Made by a program: the position numbers and the translations under genes. Positions 17,506 to 25,526 of a stretch of 64,000 bases of DNA are shown piece by piece. The DNA lies in the NCBI GenBank assembly GCA_937997485.1, contig CALKTH010000046.1, forward strand, positions 1 through 64,000. The letters run 5' to 3'. Below the pieces are notes generated by a model. That model worked only from the letters and a program-made list of their open reading frames with translations, was not told the DNA's origin and searched no databases. This stretch comes from an uncultured Acidimicrobiales bacterium (GTDB taxonomy: Bacteria; Actinomycetota; Acidimicrobiia; Acidimicrobiales; SZUA-35). The stretch's first letter is position 1. Each line of letters begins with the position of its first letter.

Positions 17506-18005
17506 GGACGGGGCACCTTCTTCCCCTTGACTTCAGCGCCAGCCTCGTAGCCCTCGAACTCGGGCACGGTTTCCATCCACTCGCCGAGACGGCTCTTGTC
17601 GTGGAGGAGGTCGGCAATCTTGGGCTCGGAGTACTCGTATTCCGGGCTCCAGAAGAGGGCTTCGAACGGGCAGACCTCAACACAGATACCGCAGTACATG
17701 CAGAGGCTGTAGTCGATGTCGAAACGATCGAGCTTGTTGACCGAGCGGGGCTTGCCACCGGCGCGGCGGGGCGGGGCGAGGGTCTTGTGGCCCTCGATGT
17801 AAATGCACCAGTCCGGGCACTCACGGGAGCAGAGCATGCAGGAGGTGCAGTTCTCCTCGTGCAGGGCAATGACGCCACGGGCGCGGGGAACTGGGTCTTC
17901 CTTGACGTGTGGGTACTGCACGGTTTCCGCGCCGTTGACCACCGTCTTGGTCAGTTCTTTGAAGGTGAGCCCAAGGCCCTTGATCACGCCTGGTACAAGT
18001 GGCAT
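17502..18005 (-). CDS. nuoI: NADH-quinone oxidoreductase subunit I, 8Fe-8S ferredoxin-like (first complex I)
   Basis: A 167-residue peripheral-arm subunit carrying two [4Fe-4S] clusters (N6a/N6b): [15 protein letters not shown] and [15 protein letters not shown]. These pass electrons towards NuoB and quinone. The N-terminus ([18 protein letters not shown]) is the amphipathic anchor usual for NuoI. The ATG overlaps the stop of a 27-codon micro-ORF (TGATG) rather than following nuoH directly. No NuoG or NuoF is encoded in this operon, so NuoI is the outermost recognisable electron carrier of this complex. Confidence 0.95.
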   Translation of the reverse strand: MPLVPGVIKGLGLTFKELTKTVVNGAETVQYPHVKEDPVPRARGVIALHEENCTSCMLCSRECPDWCIYIEGHKTLAPPRRAGGKPRSVNKLDRFDIDYSLCMYCGICVEVCPFEALFWSPEYEYSEPKIADLLHDKSRLGEWMETVPEFEGYEAGAEVKGKKVPRP

Positions 18006-18088
18006 CAGCGCTGTCCTCTGGTCCGCATGCGGCGCACAGTCTGGCCCACCAGCACGTTGTTCACACCTGATCTGTCGTATGCCGTCAT
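18005..18088 (-). CDS. Candidate 27-residue micro-ORF coupled to nuoH and nuoI
   Basis: Between nuoH and nuoI a 27-codon ORF starts with an ATG that overlaps the nuoH stop (TAATG) and ends with a TGA that overlaps the nuoI ATG (TGATG). Such exact fitting at both ends is what translational coupling would produce. The peptide begins [18 protein letters not shown] and ends in an Arg-rich run (RRMRTRGQR), giving a basic C-terminus and no membrane segment. Third codon positions are less GC-rich (about 73%) and two AGA codons occur, unlike the neighbouring nuo genes, so coding status is uncertain. No homologue is known to me. Confidence 0.4.
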   Translation of the reverse strand: MTAYDRSGVNNVLVGQTVRRMRTRGQR

Positions 18089-19143
18089 TACAGGACCACC
18101 TTCAGGAGGCCGGTGATGGCGATGTTCACCAGGGAGATCGGAATGAGGACCTTCCAAGCGAACTTCTGGAGCTGGTCTTCACGGAACCGGGGGTAGGTGA
18201 AGCGAACCCAGTAGATGATGAACGTGAGGACCAACATCTTGGTCAGCATCACGATCGGCCCGATCACGTTGAACCAGGCGGAGTCGATCTCGAGACCGAG
18301 CAACTCGGTCACGAAGGGGGGAATGCTCCAGCCGCCGAGGAAGAGCACCGACGCCAAGAAGGCGAAGATGACGGCCGTGGCGAACTCACCGATGAAGAAC
18401 ATCAGGAAGCGCATGCCCGAGTACTCGGTCATGTAACCCGAGACGAGCTCGGACTCGGCGATCGGCATGTCGAACGGCACCTGCGTGAGCTCGGCCTGCA
18501 CCGCGATCATGAAGATGACGAATCCGACAAACTGGGTGAGAACGAACGGGAGGCCGAGCCCGCCGAAACCGAAGATCTCGCCTTCGATCTGGGCGTAGAC
18601 GATCTGCTGCATGTTCAGCGTGCCGGCTTGGATGACCACGCCGACAACGGCGAGCACCAGCGGCAGCTCGTAAGCGATGAGCTGACCGGCCGCACGCAAG
18701 CCACCGAGCAGGGAGTACTTGGAGGCCGAAGCCCAACCAGCCATGAGAATGCCGATGACCGACACCGAGCTCACAGCCAGGGCGAGGAAGATGCCCGTAT
18801 CGAGATCGGTGAACACCGCATTCGGACCGAAGGGCACGACAACGGCCAGCAACATCGTGCTGACGAGCACGATGTAGGGCGCCAGAGCGAAGACGTTGCG
18901 GTCGGCACGAGCAGGGAAGATGTCTTCCTTCTGCAGGTTCTTACCGACCTCAGCCAGCAGCTGGAGCGAACCGTAGGGGCCAGCTTCCATCGGGCCGAGA
19001 CGGCTCTGCATGAACGAGACCATCTTGAACAGGTACAGGTAGACGACCGTGCCCGTGGGCAGCAGGACGACGAGCAGCACCGCAATGCTCTTGATGATCG
19101 TGGTGCCCCACCAGGGCACATCAACTGCGAGAAGCGCGTTCAC
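18088..19143 (-). CDS. nuoH: NADH-quinone oxidoreductase subunit H (first complex I)
   Basis: A 351-residue membrane subunit (ND1 homologue) that forms the quinone-access chamber with NuoB/NuoD. Recognisable loops include [45 protein letters not shown], the Glu-rich region around [24 protein letters not shown], and the C-terminal [24 protein letters not shown]. Length is typical (about 330-350). The GTG start overlaps the nuoD stop by four bases (GTGA). Confidence 0.95.
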   Translation of the reverse strand: MNALLAVDVPWWGTTIIKSIAVLLVVLLPTGTVVYLYLFKMVSFMQSRLGPMEAGPYGSLQLLAEVGKNLQKEDIFPARADRNVFALAPYIVLVSTMLLAVVVPFGPNAVFTDLDTGIFLALAVSSVSVIGILMAGWASASKYSLLGGLRAAGQLIAYELPLVLAVVGVVIQAGTLNMQQIVYAQIEGEIFGFGGLGLPFVLTQFVGFVIFMIAVQAELTQVPFDMPIAESELVSGYMTEYSGMRFLMFFIGEFATAVIFAFLASVLFLGGWSIPPFVTELLGLEIDSAWFNVIGPIVMLTKMLVLTFIIYWVRFTYPRFREDQLQKFAWKVLIPISLVNIAITGLLKVVL

Positions 19144-20312
19144 CGGTCAATGTCTCCGAGGATGAAATAGAGCGACGCCAGGATCGTGATGACGTCAGGA
19201 ACGTATGCCCCCTGCAACAGCCACGGCGTGATGCTCATGTTGTTGAAGCTGGCGGAGCGGATCTTCACGCGGAACGGCTCGAGGCCACCCTTCGAGACGA
19301 TGTAGTAGCCCATCTCGCCCAGCGGGTTCTCGGTGGCGACATACGCCTCACCCTCGGGCACCTTGATGATGCGAGGCACCTTGGCCATGATCGGGCCGGG
19401 CGGCATGGTGTCGAGAAGCTGTTCGACGATGTCGCAGCTTTCACGCACCTCTTGGAGGCGCACCCAGGAGCGGGCGTAGGCGTCGCCGTCGGGGTGGGTC
19501 CACACCTTCCAGTCGACCTTGTCGTAGACGAGCCCGTTCGGAGCGTCTCGACGCAGGTCCCAGTCGACTCCGGATGCACGAATGTTGGCACCGGAGAGGC
19601 CGTAGCTGAGCCCGACATCAGCCGGAATCACGCCGATACCGCGAGTACGGGCCTCGAAGATCTCGTTGCCGAAGAGCAGGCCGTCGATGAGATCGCAGAA
19701 CTCACGGAGCTTCTGGAGCACCTGACGGGTCTCGGCGATCCAACCGGCGGGCAGATCGTCCTTCACACCACCGATGCGGTCGAAGTTCGGATGGAAGCGG
19801 CCGCCGGTGGCGGCTTCGATCTGGTTGAGCACGTGTTCGCGGTCTCGGAAGGCGTAGAACACCGGCGTCACGGCACCGAGCTGCACGCCGAGGTCGCCCA
19901 GGAAGAGGGAGACGTGAGCGATCCGGCCGAGCTCGAACAAGATGGTGCGGATGTGCTGGGCGCGAGGCGGTGCCTCGATCTCCATCAGCTGCTCAGCCGC
20001 GAGGATGAACGGCACTTCATTGCAGAAGCTGCCGAGCCAGTCGATGCGGTTCACCAGCGTGGTGACCTGCGGGTACGTGCGCACCTCGGTGAGCTTTTCG
20101 TAGCCCCGGTGCATGTAACCCATGATCGGTTCGGCCTCGATCACCTGCTCGCCGTCGAGACGAGCAACGATGCGGAGCGTGCCGTGGGTGGCGGGGTGCT
20201 GCGGGCCGATGTTGAGGGTCATGCCCTCGGCTTCGAGCTCGACGTTGACCCGAGCATCGGCGGCCTGGGCGGCCACGTAGGCCATCTGCCGGCGGTCAGA
20301 GATAGCCGTCAT
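19140..20312 (-). CDS. nuoD: NADH-quinone oxidoreductase subunit D (first complex I)
   Basis: A 390-residue 49-kDa-type subunit that, with NuoB, forms the quinone-binding site. It has the conserved N-terminal GPQHPATHGTLRIVARLDGEQV and the quinone-head region GYMHRGYEKLTEVRTYPQV, whose residues differ from the second NuoD (GYLHTGMEKTAENLTYLQG), showing that the two complexes are distinct lineages. The family C-terminus ends in LGDIDR. The ATG overlaps the stop of a 47-codon ORF (ATGA). The MidA-type methyltransferase nearby has an eukaryotic relative that modifies this subunit. Confidence 0.95.
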   Translation of the reverse strand: MTAISDRRQMAYVAAQAADARVNVELEAEGMTLNIGPQHPATHGTLRIVARLDGEQVIEAEPIMGYMHRGYEKLTEVRTYPQVTTLVNRIDWLGSFCNEVPFILAAEQLMEIEAPPRAQHIRTILFELGRIAHVSLFLGDLGVQLGAVTPVFYAFRDREHVLNQIEAATGGRFHPNFDRIGGVKDDLPAGWIAETRQVLQKLREFCDLIDGLLFGNEIFEARTRGIGVIPADVGLSYGLSGANIRASGVDWDLRRDAPNGLVYDKVDWKVWTHPDGDAYARSWVRLQEVRESCDIVEQLLDTMPPGPIMAKVPRIIKVPEGEAYVATENPLGEMGYYIVSKGGLEPFRVKIRSASFNNMSITPWLLQGAYVPDVITILASLYFILGDIDR

Positions 20313-20452
20313 CGCACAGTCCTTTCAAGCAAAGGCTGAGAGTTGTGAGCGGCGGCGAACAACTCGGTGAGTGAGGAGGCCCCCAGGGCCGAGGAACGGC
20401 GGGAGCCCCAGCGAGCAACTCCGTTAGCGAGCGAAGCGAGCGTCGCCGTCAT
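20309..20452 (-). CDS. Candidate 47-residue micro-ORF exactly fitted between nuoC and nuoD
   Basis: The otherwise puzzling 136-bp gap between nuoC and nuoD is filled by an ORF whose ATG overlaps the nuoC stop (ATGA) and whose TGA overlaps the nuoD start (ATGA). The 47-residue peptide starts [17 protein letters not shown] and ends HNSQPLLERTVR. It is Ala/Ser/Leu/Arg-rich, could form an amphipathic helix, and has no Cys. The DNA contains GAGCGAAGCGAGCG-type self-complementary runs and a lower third-position GC (about 70%) than the nuo genes, so it may derive from an inserted repeat kept in frame to preserve coupling. Coding status is likely from its junctions but unproven. Confidence 0.5.
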   Translation of the reverse strand: MTATLASLANGVARWGSRRSSALGASSLTELFAAAHNSQPLLERTVR

Positions 20453-21114
20453 GCTGCGTCCTCCGGATTGTCTTGCGTCGGCATAGGTTCGACGTCGACG
20501 ATGCCGGGCCACGGCTTCACGAGTCGGGCCAGCAGGGGGAAGTCCTTGCGCAGCGGGTGACCCTCAAAGGCGCCGGGCAGGTAGAGCGGACGCAGGCCGG
20601 GATGCTGGGCGAAGTTGATGCCGAACATCTCGTGGGTCTCGCGCTCGTGCCACTCAGCACCGGGGTACACGCCGGTCCAGGTTCCGACGGTCATGGTGTC
20701 GTCGGGAACGTCGGCCTTCACGTGGAGGCCGAGGTGAGTGGTGAGGCTGTACACCCGAGCGATGATCTGGAAGCGGGTCTCGCCACCGGCGACGCCCTGT
20801 TCCATCGCGACGGGCTCGGCCGCGTCGCTGGGGTTCAGGATGTTGTCGACGTTGGCATCGAGGCTGCGGCCGAACGGTGAGGGCAGCCAGTCGATGGCGG
20901 AGAGGTAGTCGAAGAACCGGAAGCGCTGACGCTCGCGGAGGTAGTCGGCTGTGTCGCCGAACGAATCGCTGGACACGCGGATCCAGAGATCCTGGCCGGG
21001 CTGGAGGTGGGAGTCGACGAGCGCGTCGCCCAACTCTGCCGTGATGGCCTCGAGCAGCGCTTCGCGCGCCTCGTCGACCTGAGCTTCTTCTTGCACCTCG
21101 GTCGTGTCGGTCAT
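20449..21114 (-). CDS. nuoC: NADH-quinone oxidoreductase subunit C (first complex I)
   Basis: The ATG at 21114 ([12 protein letters not shown], 221 residues) is chosen because it overlaps the nuoB stop by four bases. An in-frame start 10 codons earlier would lie within nuoB. The 30-kDa family signature is clear: [26 protein letters not shown] and [47 protein letters not shown]. The first 45 residues are acidic and helical. The subunit is structural in the peripheral arm next to NuoB/NuoD. Its stop is coupled to the following 47-codon ORF. Confidence 0.95.
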   Translation of the reverse strand: MTDTTEVQEEAQVDEAREALLEAITAELGDALVDSHLQPGQDLWIRVSSDSFGDTADYLRERQRFRFFDYLSAIDWLPSPFGRSLDANVDNILNPSDAAEPVAMEQGVAGGETRFQIIARVYSLTTHLGLHVKADVPDDTMTVGTWTGVYPGAEWHERETHEMFGINFAQHPGLRPLYLPGAFEGHPLRKDFPLLARLVKPWPGIVDVEPMPTQDNPEDAA

Positions 21115-21614
21115 GCGCCGAGCTCCAGCGGATCCTTGTTCCACTTCTCCTGCATGTCCTCGTGCTGGATGATCTCTTGCAGCAGGACGATGCCTTCGAG
21201 AAGCGCTTCAGGACGGGGCGGGCAGCCGGGCACGTAAACGTCAACCGGGATGATCTGATCGATGCCCTTGGTCACGGAGTAGGAATCCCAGTACGGACCG
21301 CCGCAGTTGGCGCACGAGCCCATCGAAATCACGTACTTCGGCTCGGGCATCTGCTCGTAGAGGCGACGAATGGCAGGCGCCATCTTGTCGGTCACGGTGC
21401 CGGACACGCAGACGAAGTCGGCCTGACGGGGGCTGGCAGGCAGCGGGATCACGCCGAGGCGCATCACGTCGTACCGCGGCGAACCGAACGCAGCGCCCAT
21501 TTCGATGGCGCAGCAGGCAAGACCCCACTGATACACCCACAACGAGTACTTCCGGCTGGTGTTCAGCAGCGTTGTGAGGGATTTGGGCAGCTTGCCCGAC
21601 TCGACGAGACCCAT
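21111..21614 (-). CDS. nuoB: NADH-quinone oxidoreductase subunit B (first complex I)
   Basis: A 167-residue subunit that holds cluster N2, the [4Fe-4S] centre that reduces quinone. The four cluster cysteines are visible: tandem Cys in LACCAIEM, one in [10 protein letters not shown] and one in [13 protein letters not shown]. Length is typical. It follows nuoA after a 119-bp gap in which I see no coupled ORF, and is itself coupled to nuoC. Confidence 0.95.
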   Translation of the reverse strand: MGLVESGKLPKSLTTLLNTSRKYSLWVYQWGLACCAIEMGAAFGSPRYDVMRLGVIPLPASPRQADFVCVSGTVTDKMAPAIRRLYEQMPEPKYVISMGSCANCGGPYWDSYSVTKGIDQIIPVDVYVPGCPPRPEALLEGIVLLQEIIQHEDMQEKWNKDPLELGA

Positions 21615-21733
21615 CTGGGGCGCCTCTCCATTCTCAGGATGAAAGAACTCTCAGGACTACAGCCGAGTTCGACGTGCGTGAGCGGTGCGTGCTGCTCTGC
21701 AAGAACTCGACCAGGTGGAAACCGTGTGCTGGG

Positions 21734-22099
21734 TCAGACCCAGCGCAGAACGCCCTTACGCCAGGCATACGCCAGGCCGAGAGCGAGGATGAAGATGAAG
21801 ATGACCATTACGACCAGGCCGAAGTAGCCATAGGCCTCGAGCCGTGTGGCCCACGGGAAGATGAAGACGGCTTCGACGTCGAACATGACGAAGAGCAGAG
21901 CGAAGATGTAGTAGCGGATCTGGCTCTGCGACCAACCGGAACCAACCGGGTCAACACCGCTCTCGTAGTTCTCGATTTTGTCGATCGTGGGTCGGTTCGG
22001 GCGGAAGATGCTGGAGAGGCCAATGAACGTACCCACAAGGGCCATTCCGAGGCCGCCGAAAATGGCGACGATGGCGTAGTCACGAAGGAAGTCCGACAC
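21734..22099 (-). CDS. nuoA: NADH-quinone oxidoreductase subunit A (first complex I)
   Basis: A 121-residue, three-helix membrane subunit (ND3 homologue). The conserved loop NYESGVDPVGSGWSQSQIRYYIFALLFVMFDVEAVFIFPWA is present. The usual Cys of the ND3 loop (YECG) is Ser here (YESG), whereas the second NuoA has YECG. This is the first gene of the operon, divergent from dus with only 98 bp between start codons, so both promoters must lie in that short interval. I could not assign -35/-10 boxes with confidence. Confidence 0.95.
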   Translation of the reverse strand: MSDFLRDYAIVAIFGGLGMALVGTFIGLSSIFRPNRPTIDKIENYESGVDPVGSGWSQSQIRYYIFALLFVMFDVEAVFIFPWATRLEAYGYFGLVVMVIFIFILALGLAYAWRKGVLRWV

Positions 22100-22197
22100 G
22101 GGGAGCGATGCTATCGAACTCGCCGGGAATCAACCAAGATCTGTGTGTGTTTGCTGTTGAGCTCTGATCTGGAGATCCGGTCGGGCAGACTGAGGGG

Positions 22198-23328
22198 ATG
22201 CGAATCGGCCCGATCGAGCTGAGCTCTCCGGTGATCCTCGCCCCGATGGCGGGTGTCACGAATGCGCCGTTCCGGCGACTCTGCCGCCGCTTCGGTGGCG
22301 GGCTGTACGTGAGCGAGATGATTTCTTCTCGAGCGCTCGTCGAGGGTTCGGACAAGACCGAGCGGCTGGCCAGCTTCGACCCCGATGAATCGCCCCGGTC
22401 CCTCCAGTTGGCGGGCGTCGACCCCTATTACATGGGTGAGGCGGTGCGCTATCTCGTTGGCGAAGGCCGGGTCGACCACATCGACATCAACTTTGGCTGC
22501 CCGGTCCGCAAGGTCACCCGCAACGGTGGCGGCGGCGCGCTCCCTTACAAGCGCAAATTGTTTGCCGCGCTCGTCGAGGCCGCCATCGATGCTGCTTCAC
22601 CGGCCGGTGTGCCCGTCACCATCAAGATGCGGGTGGGCATCGATGACGAACACATCACGTACCTGGATGCGGGGCGAATTGGCGCCGATCTCGGCGTGGC
22701 GGCCATCGCCTTGCACGGCCGGACCGTCTCGCAGCTCTACTCGGGAACGGCCGATTGGTCCACCATCGCTCGACTGAAGGAACTCGTCGACACCCTGAAT
22801 CCTGATCTGCCGGTGCTCGGAAACGGCGACATCTGGGATGCCGACGACGCCGTTCGCATGATGGCGGAGACGGGTTGCGACGGCGTGGTGATCGGCCGCG
22901 GCTGCCTCGGCCGCCCCTGGCTCTTCGGTCAGCTGGAAGCCGGCCTCGCCGGAGAGCCCATTCCTGCGCACCCGACCACACATGAAGTCATTCCGGTGAT
23001 GAAGGAACATGCTCGGTTGCTCGTGGATTGGACCGGCGACGAAGGCCGAGGGGCTCGAGAGTTCCGCAAGCACACCGCCTGGTATCTCAAGGGCTATCCG
23101 GTTGGCGGCGAACTGCGGGGCAAGCTCGGCAACTTCTCCACCCTCGACGAGCTCGATGCCCTCCTCGACACCATCGAGGACAATCCGCTGCCCGAGCAGA
23201 ACTGGCGGGTGGCCCGGGGCCACACGCGTGGCCCCCAAAAGGTTGCGCTGCCCGAAGCCTGGCTTGACGATCCCTTTGATGGGGCCCTGGCCAACCCGGA
23301 CGGCGATTCCGCTGCCTCCGGCGGCTGA
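22198..23328 (+). CDS. dus: tRNA-dihydrouridine synthase
   Basis: A 376-residue FMN-dependent enzyme that reduces uridines in the tRNA D-loop. The TIM-barrel signatures are PVILAPMAGVTNAPFRRLCRRFGGGLYVSEM at the start, the catalytic-Cys motif INFGCPVRKVTRNGGGGAL (about 98-116; Cys about 101), the FMN phosphate-binding NGDIWDADDAV and DGVVIGRGCLGRPW. A helical tRNA-binding C-terminal domain follows. It is closest to DusB-type enzymes in length and motif order, but subfamily assignment needs an alignment. A palindromic repeat follows the stop codon. Confidence 0.93.
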   Translation: MRIGPIELSSPVILAPMAGVTNAPFRRLCRRFGGGLYVSEMISSRALVEGSDKTERLASFDPDESPRSLQLAGVDPYYMGEAVRYLVGEGRVDHIDINFGCPVRKVTRNGGGGALPYKRKLFAALVEAAIDAASPAGVPVTIKMRVGIDDEHITYLDAGRIGADLGVAAIALHGRTVSQLYSGTADWSTIARLKELVDTLNPDLPVLGNGDIWDADDAVRMMAETGCDGVVIGRGCLGRPWLFGQLEAGLAGEPIPAHPTTHEVIPVMKEHARLLVDWTGDEGRGAREFRKHTAWYLKGYPVGGELRGKLGNFSTLDELDALLDTIEDNPLPEQNWRVARGHTRGPQKVALPEAWLDDPFDGALANPDGDSAASGG

Positions 23329-23347
23329 GGAGCGAACAGCTTCGAGT

Positions 23348-23393
23348 ATTGGGTGCACGGGGGCGTCAAGATCGAGGCCCGACTGCACCCAAT
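23348..23393. repeat. Palindromic dispersed repeat, copy 2 of 3
   Basis: Inverted ends ATTGGGTGCA / TGCACCCAAT around a 26-bp centre with GCGTCAAGATCGAGGC. It lies between the convergent ends of dus and the AbiEi/DUF559-like gene, a natural place for a bidirectional terminator or mRNA end protector. Confidence 0.85.
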
Positions 23394-23430
23394 CTTTTGA
23401 GCATCCGCCCCAGAAGAGCCGCCTGGCGAC

Positions 23431-24396
23431 TCAGGCCGCCCGCTGTCCGAAGAGTTCGAGGCGGGCGAAGTACGAGCGCAGCAGCAGATCGGCGAATACC
23501 TCTGGCTGACGGCAGGCCCACCACGTGAGGTACTCGAGGTGCCAACCCTCGGCTCCCAACTCGAGATTGCGCAACGTGTCGCTCTCCCCCGCCTCAAAGC
23601 CGAAGTGATGCTTGAACGACGTGGCCTCGATGCCGAGCTTCACCTCGACCACGCCAGCATCAATGCGGCGCAGCCCGTTTGCTGTCCGCACCGCAATCTG
23701 ACGCTGGAGTGCCGGAAGCCCGGCCTCGGCGCTGAATCGTTCCGTGACGATCTCAAGCACCGACTCCACGGGTCGGCCTTGGAGTTCCTCGAGCGCCAGC
23801 ACGCGACGCATGACCGAGAGCCCCGTCGGCCCGGGCCGAGCCATCCGACCCATCGTCTGCTCCAGCCAGCGAGGATCCATCCCTCGCCGGAGCGCACCGA
23901 TGGTGGCATTCCGCACCTTGATGAGACCGTGGTCCACGCCCAACTGCACGAGTGAAGCGGGAATCGATGCACACGGAATCAACTGGACACGGGTGACGTC
24001 CTGGCCAGAGAGCTGACGCCAACGATGCACTCGTAGCCCGGGCCGGCTGCGTTGCGCCTTCCGCTCGACCGTCAGATGCACCGGTGTGGAATCCGGGTCG
24101 GGCTCGGCAGTGAAACCATCAAACCCGTGAAGTACTGCCGCAGTTTCGTGAGAGATGTGCGACCCCTTCACGTACTTGGTTGCCGCGTAGGCCTGCTGGA
24201 CGAAGGTCCGTGGGTACGCCACGAAGCGGTACACCCCGAGAAAGAGCGCCTCGATCTCGCCTCGGCGCCGCGCGGCATCGATCTTTGCCCCCGAGACGCT
24301 GTGCCGCCGAGCATCGGCACGATCGAACACCCCGTGGCGCGCTGCGGCCCACGTGCTCAGATCCCACCAGCCGATATTCCCCCGCCGATCATTCAT
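23431..24396 (-). CDS. AbiEi-like winged-helix protein with DUF559-like C-terminal domain
   Basis: A 321-residue protein. The N-terminal part (about 10-65, WAAARHGVFDRADARRHSVSGAKIDAARRRGEIEALFLGVYRF) resembles the winged-helix domain of AbiEi-family antitoxins. The middle contains the SHISHETAAVLHG motif common to these actinobacterial proteins. Residues about 215-315 resemble the DUF559/Vsr-like endonuclease fold, with RIDAGVVEVKLGIEA followed by LRNLELGAEGWHLEYLTWW. No AbiEii toxin gene is adjacent, so it is probably not half of a classical type IV toxin-antitoxin pair. It is flanked on both sides by copies of the same palindromic repeat. Confidence 0.65.
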   Translation of the reverse strand: MNDRRGNIGWWDLSTWAAARHGVFDRADARRHSVSGAKIDAARRRGEIEALFLGVYRFVAYPRTFVQQAYAATKYVKGSHISHETAAVLHGFDGFTAEPDPDSTPVHLTVERKAQRSRPGLRVHRWRQLSGQDVTRVQLIPCASIPASLVQLGVDHGLIKVRNATIGALRRGMDPRWLEQTMGRMARPGPTGLSVMRRVLALEELQGRPVESVLEIVTERFSAEAGLPALQRQIAVRTANGLRRIDAGVVEVKLGIEATSFKHHFGFEAGESDTLRNLELGAEGWHLEYLTWWACRQPEVFADLLLRSYFARLELFGQRAA

Positions 24397-24464
24397 CGGC
24401 GCAATATACGACTAATTACGCTTGATTACCCTAGAGGGAGGACGTCTTGAGGCGATCGGTAGCG

Positions 24465-24508
24465 TTGGGTGCAACGTCGCCTCGATCTTGACGTCCAGAT
24501 GCACCCAA
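24465..24508. repeat. Palindromic dispersed repeat, copy 3 of 3 (centre inverted)
   Basis: Ends TTGGGTGCA / TGCACCCAA with a 26-bp centre whose reverse complement contains ACGTCAAGATCGAGGC, matching copy 2. It lies between the start of the AbiEi-like gene and the end of panB. Confidence 0.85.
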
Positions 24509-24560
24509 TGCCTCGGCGAGCACAACCAGCACCAGCGATCAGCGCCCGTACAAGGCCCGG

Positions 24561-25409
24561 CTACTCCTTGTACTCGTGCTCCGGCGCGGGGTAGATCCCG
24601 GCTTCGACCTCTTCCCGATAGGTCTTGGTGGCTTCGAGGAGCGTGCTACGAATGTCGGCGTACTGCTTGACGAAGCGCGGGATGCGGCCAGCACCGAAGC
24701 CGGCCCAGTCCGTCCACACCATGAGCTGACCGTCGCAGTGCGGGCCGGCACCGACCGAAATGGTTGGGATGCTGAGAGCCTCGGTGACCTTGCCTGCGAT
24801 CTCGGATGGCACCATTTCGAGCACCACAGCGAAGGCGCCGGCGGCTTCGACCGCAAGGGCGTCGGCCATGAGCATCTCGGCGTCGTCGCCTCGACCCTGG
24901 ATGATGTGGCCGCCGAGGCCGTGCTCGCTCTGCGGCGTGAAGCCGATGTGGGCCATCACCGGGATGCCGGCGGTGACGATGCGCTCAATCTGCTCGGCGC
25001 TGCGCACGCCGCCCTCGAGCTTGACGGCCTGACAGCCGGTCTCCTTCATGAAGCGAAGGGCTGTTCGCAGCGCTTCCTTCGGCCCGTTCTCGTAGGAGCC
25101 AAACGGCATGTCGCCGATGACGAGCGCGCGGCGCGCACCTCGGACCACAGCCGCCGTGAGCGGGAGCAGTTCTTCCATCGTGACCGGGATGGTGGTGTCG
25201 TAGCCGAAGACGGTGTTGCCAGCCGAGTCCCCAACGAGGAGGAAGTCGACGCCTGCCTCATCGAAGATGGACGCCGACATGTAGTCGTAGCTGGTGAGGC
25301 CCGTGATCTTGATCCCGTTCTCCTTGGCTCGCTTGAAGTGGCGCGTGCGCACTCGCTTCAGGGCCGGATCGCTGGTGCCACTGCCGTAGGGACGCTGTTC
25401 GTCGCTCAT
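24561..25409 (-). CDS. panB: 3-Methyl-2-oxobutanoate hydroxymethyltransferase
   Basis: A 282-residue enzyme that transfers the hydroxymethyl group from methylenetetrahydrofolate to alpha-ketoisovalerate, the first committed step of pantothenate and hence CoA synthesis. Characteristic sequences are LTSYDYMSASIFDEAGVDFLLVGDSAGNTVFGYDTTIPVTMEEL, the metal-binding Asp region, and KLEGG with MAHIGFTPQSEHGLGG. The catalytic Glu lies in LEMVPSEIA. Length matches PanB (about 265-285). Other pantothenate genes are not adjacent. A long hairpin lies between this gene and glgB. Confidence 0.95.
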   Translation of the reverse strand: MSDEQRPYGSGTSDPALKRVRTRHFKRAKENGIKITGLTSYDYMSASIFDEAGVDFLLVGDSAGNTVFGYDTTIPVTMEELLPLTAAVVRGARRALVIGDMPFGSYENGPKEALRTALRFMKETGCQAVKLEGGVRSAEQIERIVTAGIPVMAHIGFTPQSEHGLGGHIIQGRGDDAEMLMADALAVEAAGAFAVVLEMVPSEIAGKVTEALSIPTISVGAGPHCDGQLMVWTDWAGFGAGRIPRFVKQYADIRSTLLEATKTYREEVEAGIYPAPEHEYKE

Positions 25410-25459
25410 GGCGACAACCTATCCCTACCCCTGCAGCCAAACCGAAAACCCGGCCCCGG

Positions 25460-25502
25460 GTGGCACCGTTCGTTGTCGCCCTCGCGACACGTACGGTGCC
25501 AC
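25460..25502. repeat. 43-bp long hairpin (possible terminator of upstream transcript or promoter-proximal structure)
   Basis: GTGGCACCGT (25460-25469) pairs perfectly with ACGGTGCCAC (25493-25502). Inside, TGTCG and CGACA form a second stem. It lies in the 117-bp gap between the glgB stop and the panB start. No T-run follows. Confidence 0.6.
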
Positions 25503-25526
25503 GAGAGATCCTGGGGCTGGTGGCGG

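Noticed and set aside
21615-21733. Third coupled micro-ORF between nuoA and nuoB
   Set aside because: No start codon overlaps the nuoA stop and no frame ends at the nuoB start; the 119-bp gap appears non-coding.
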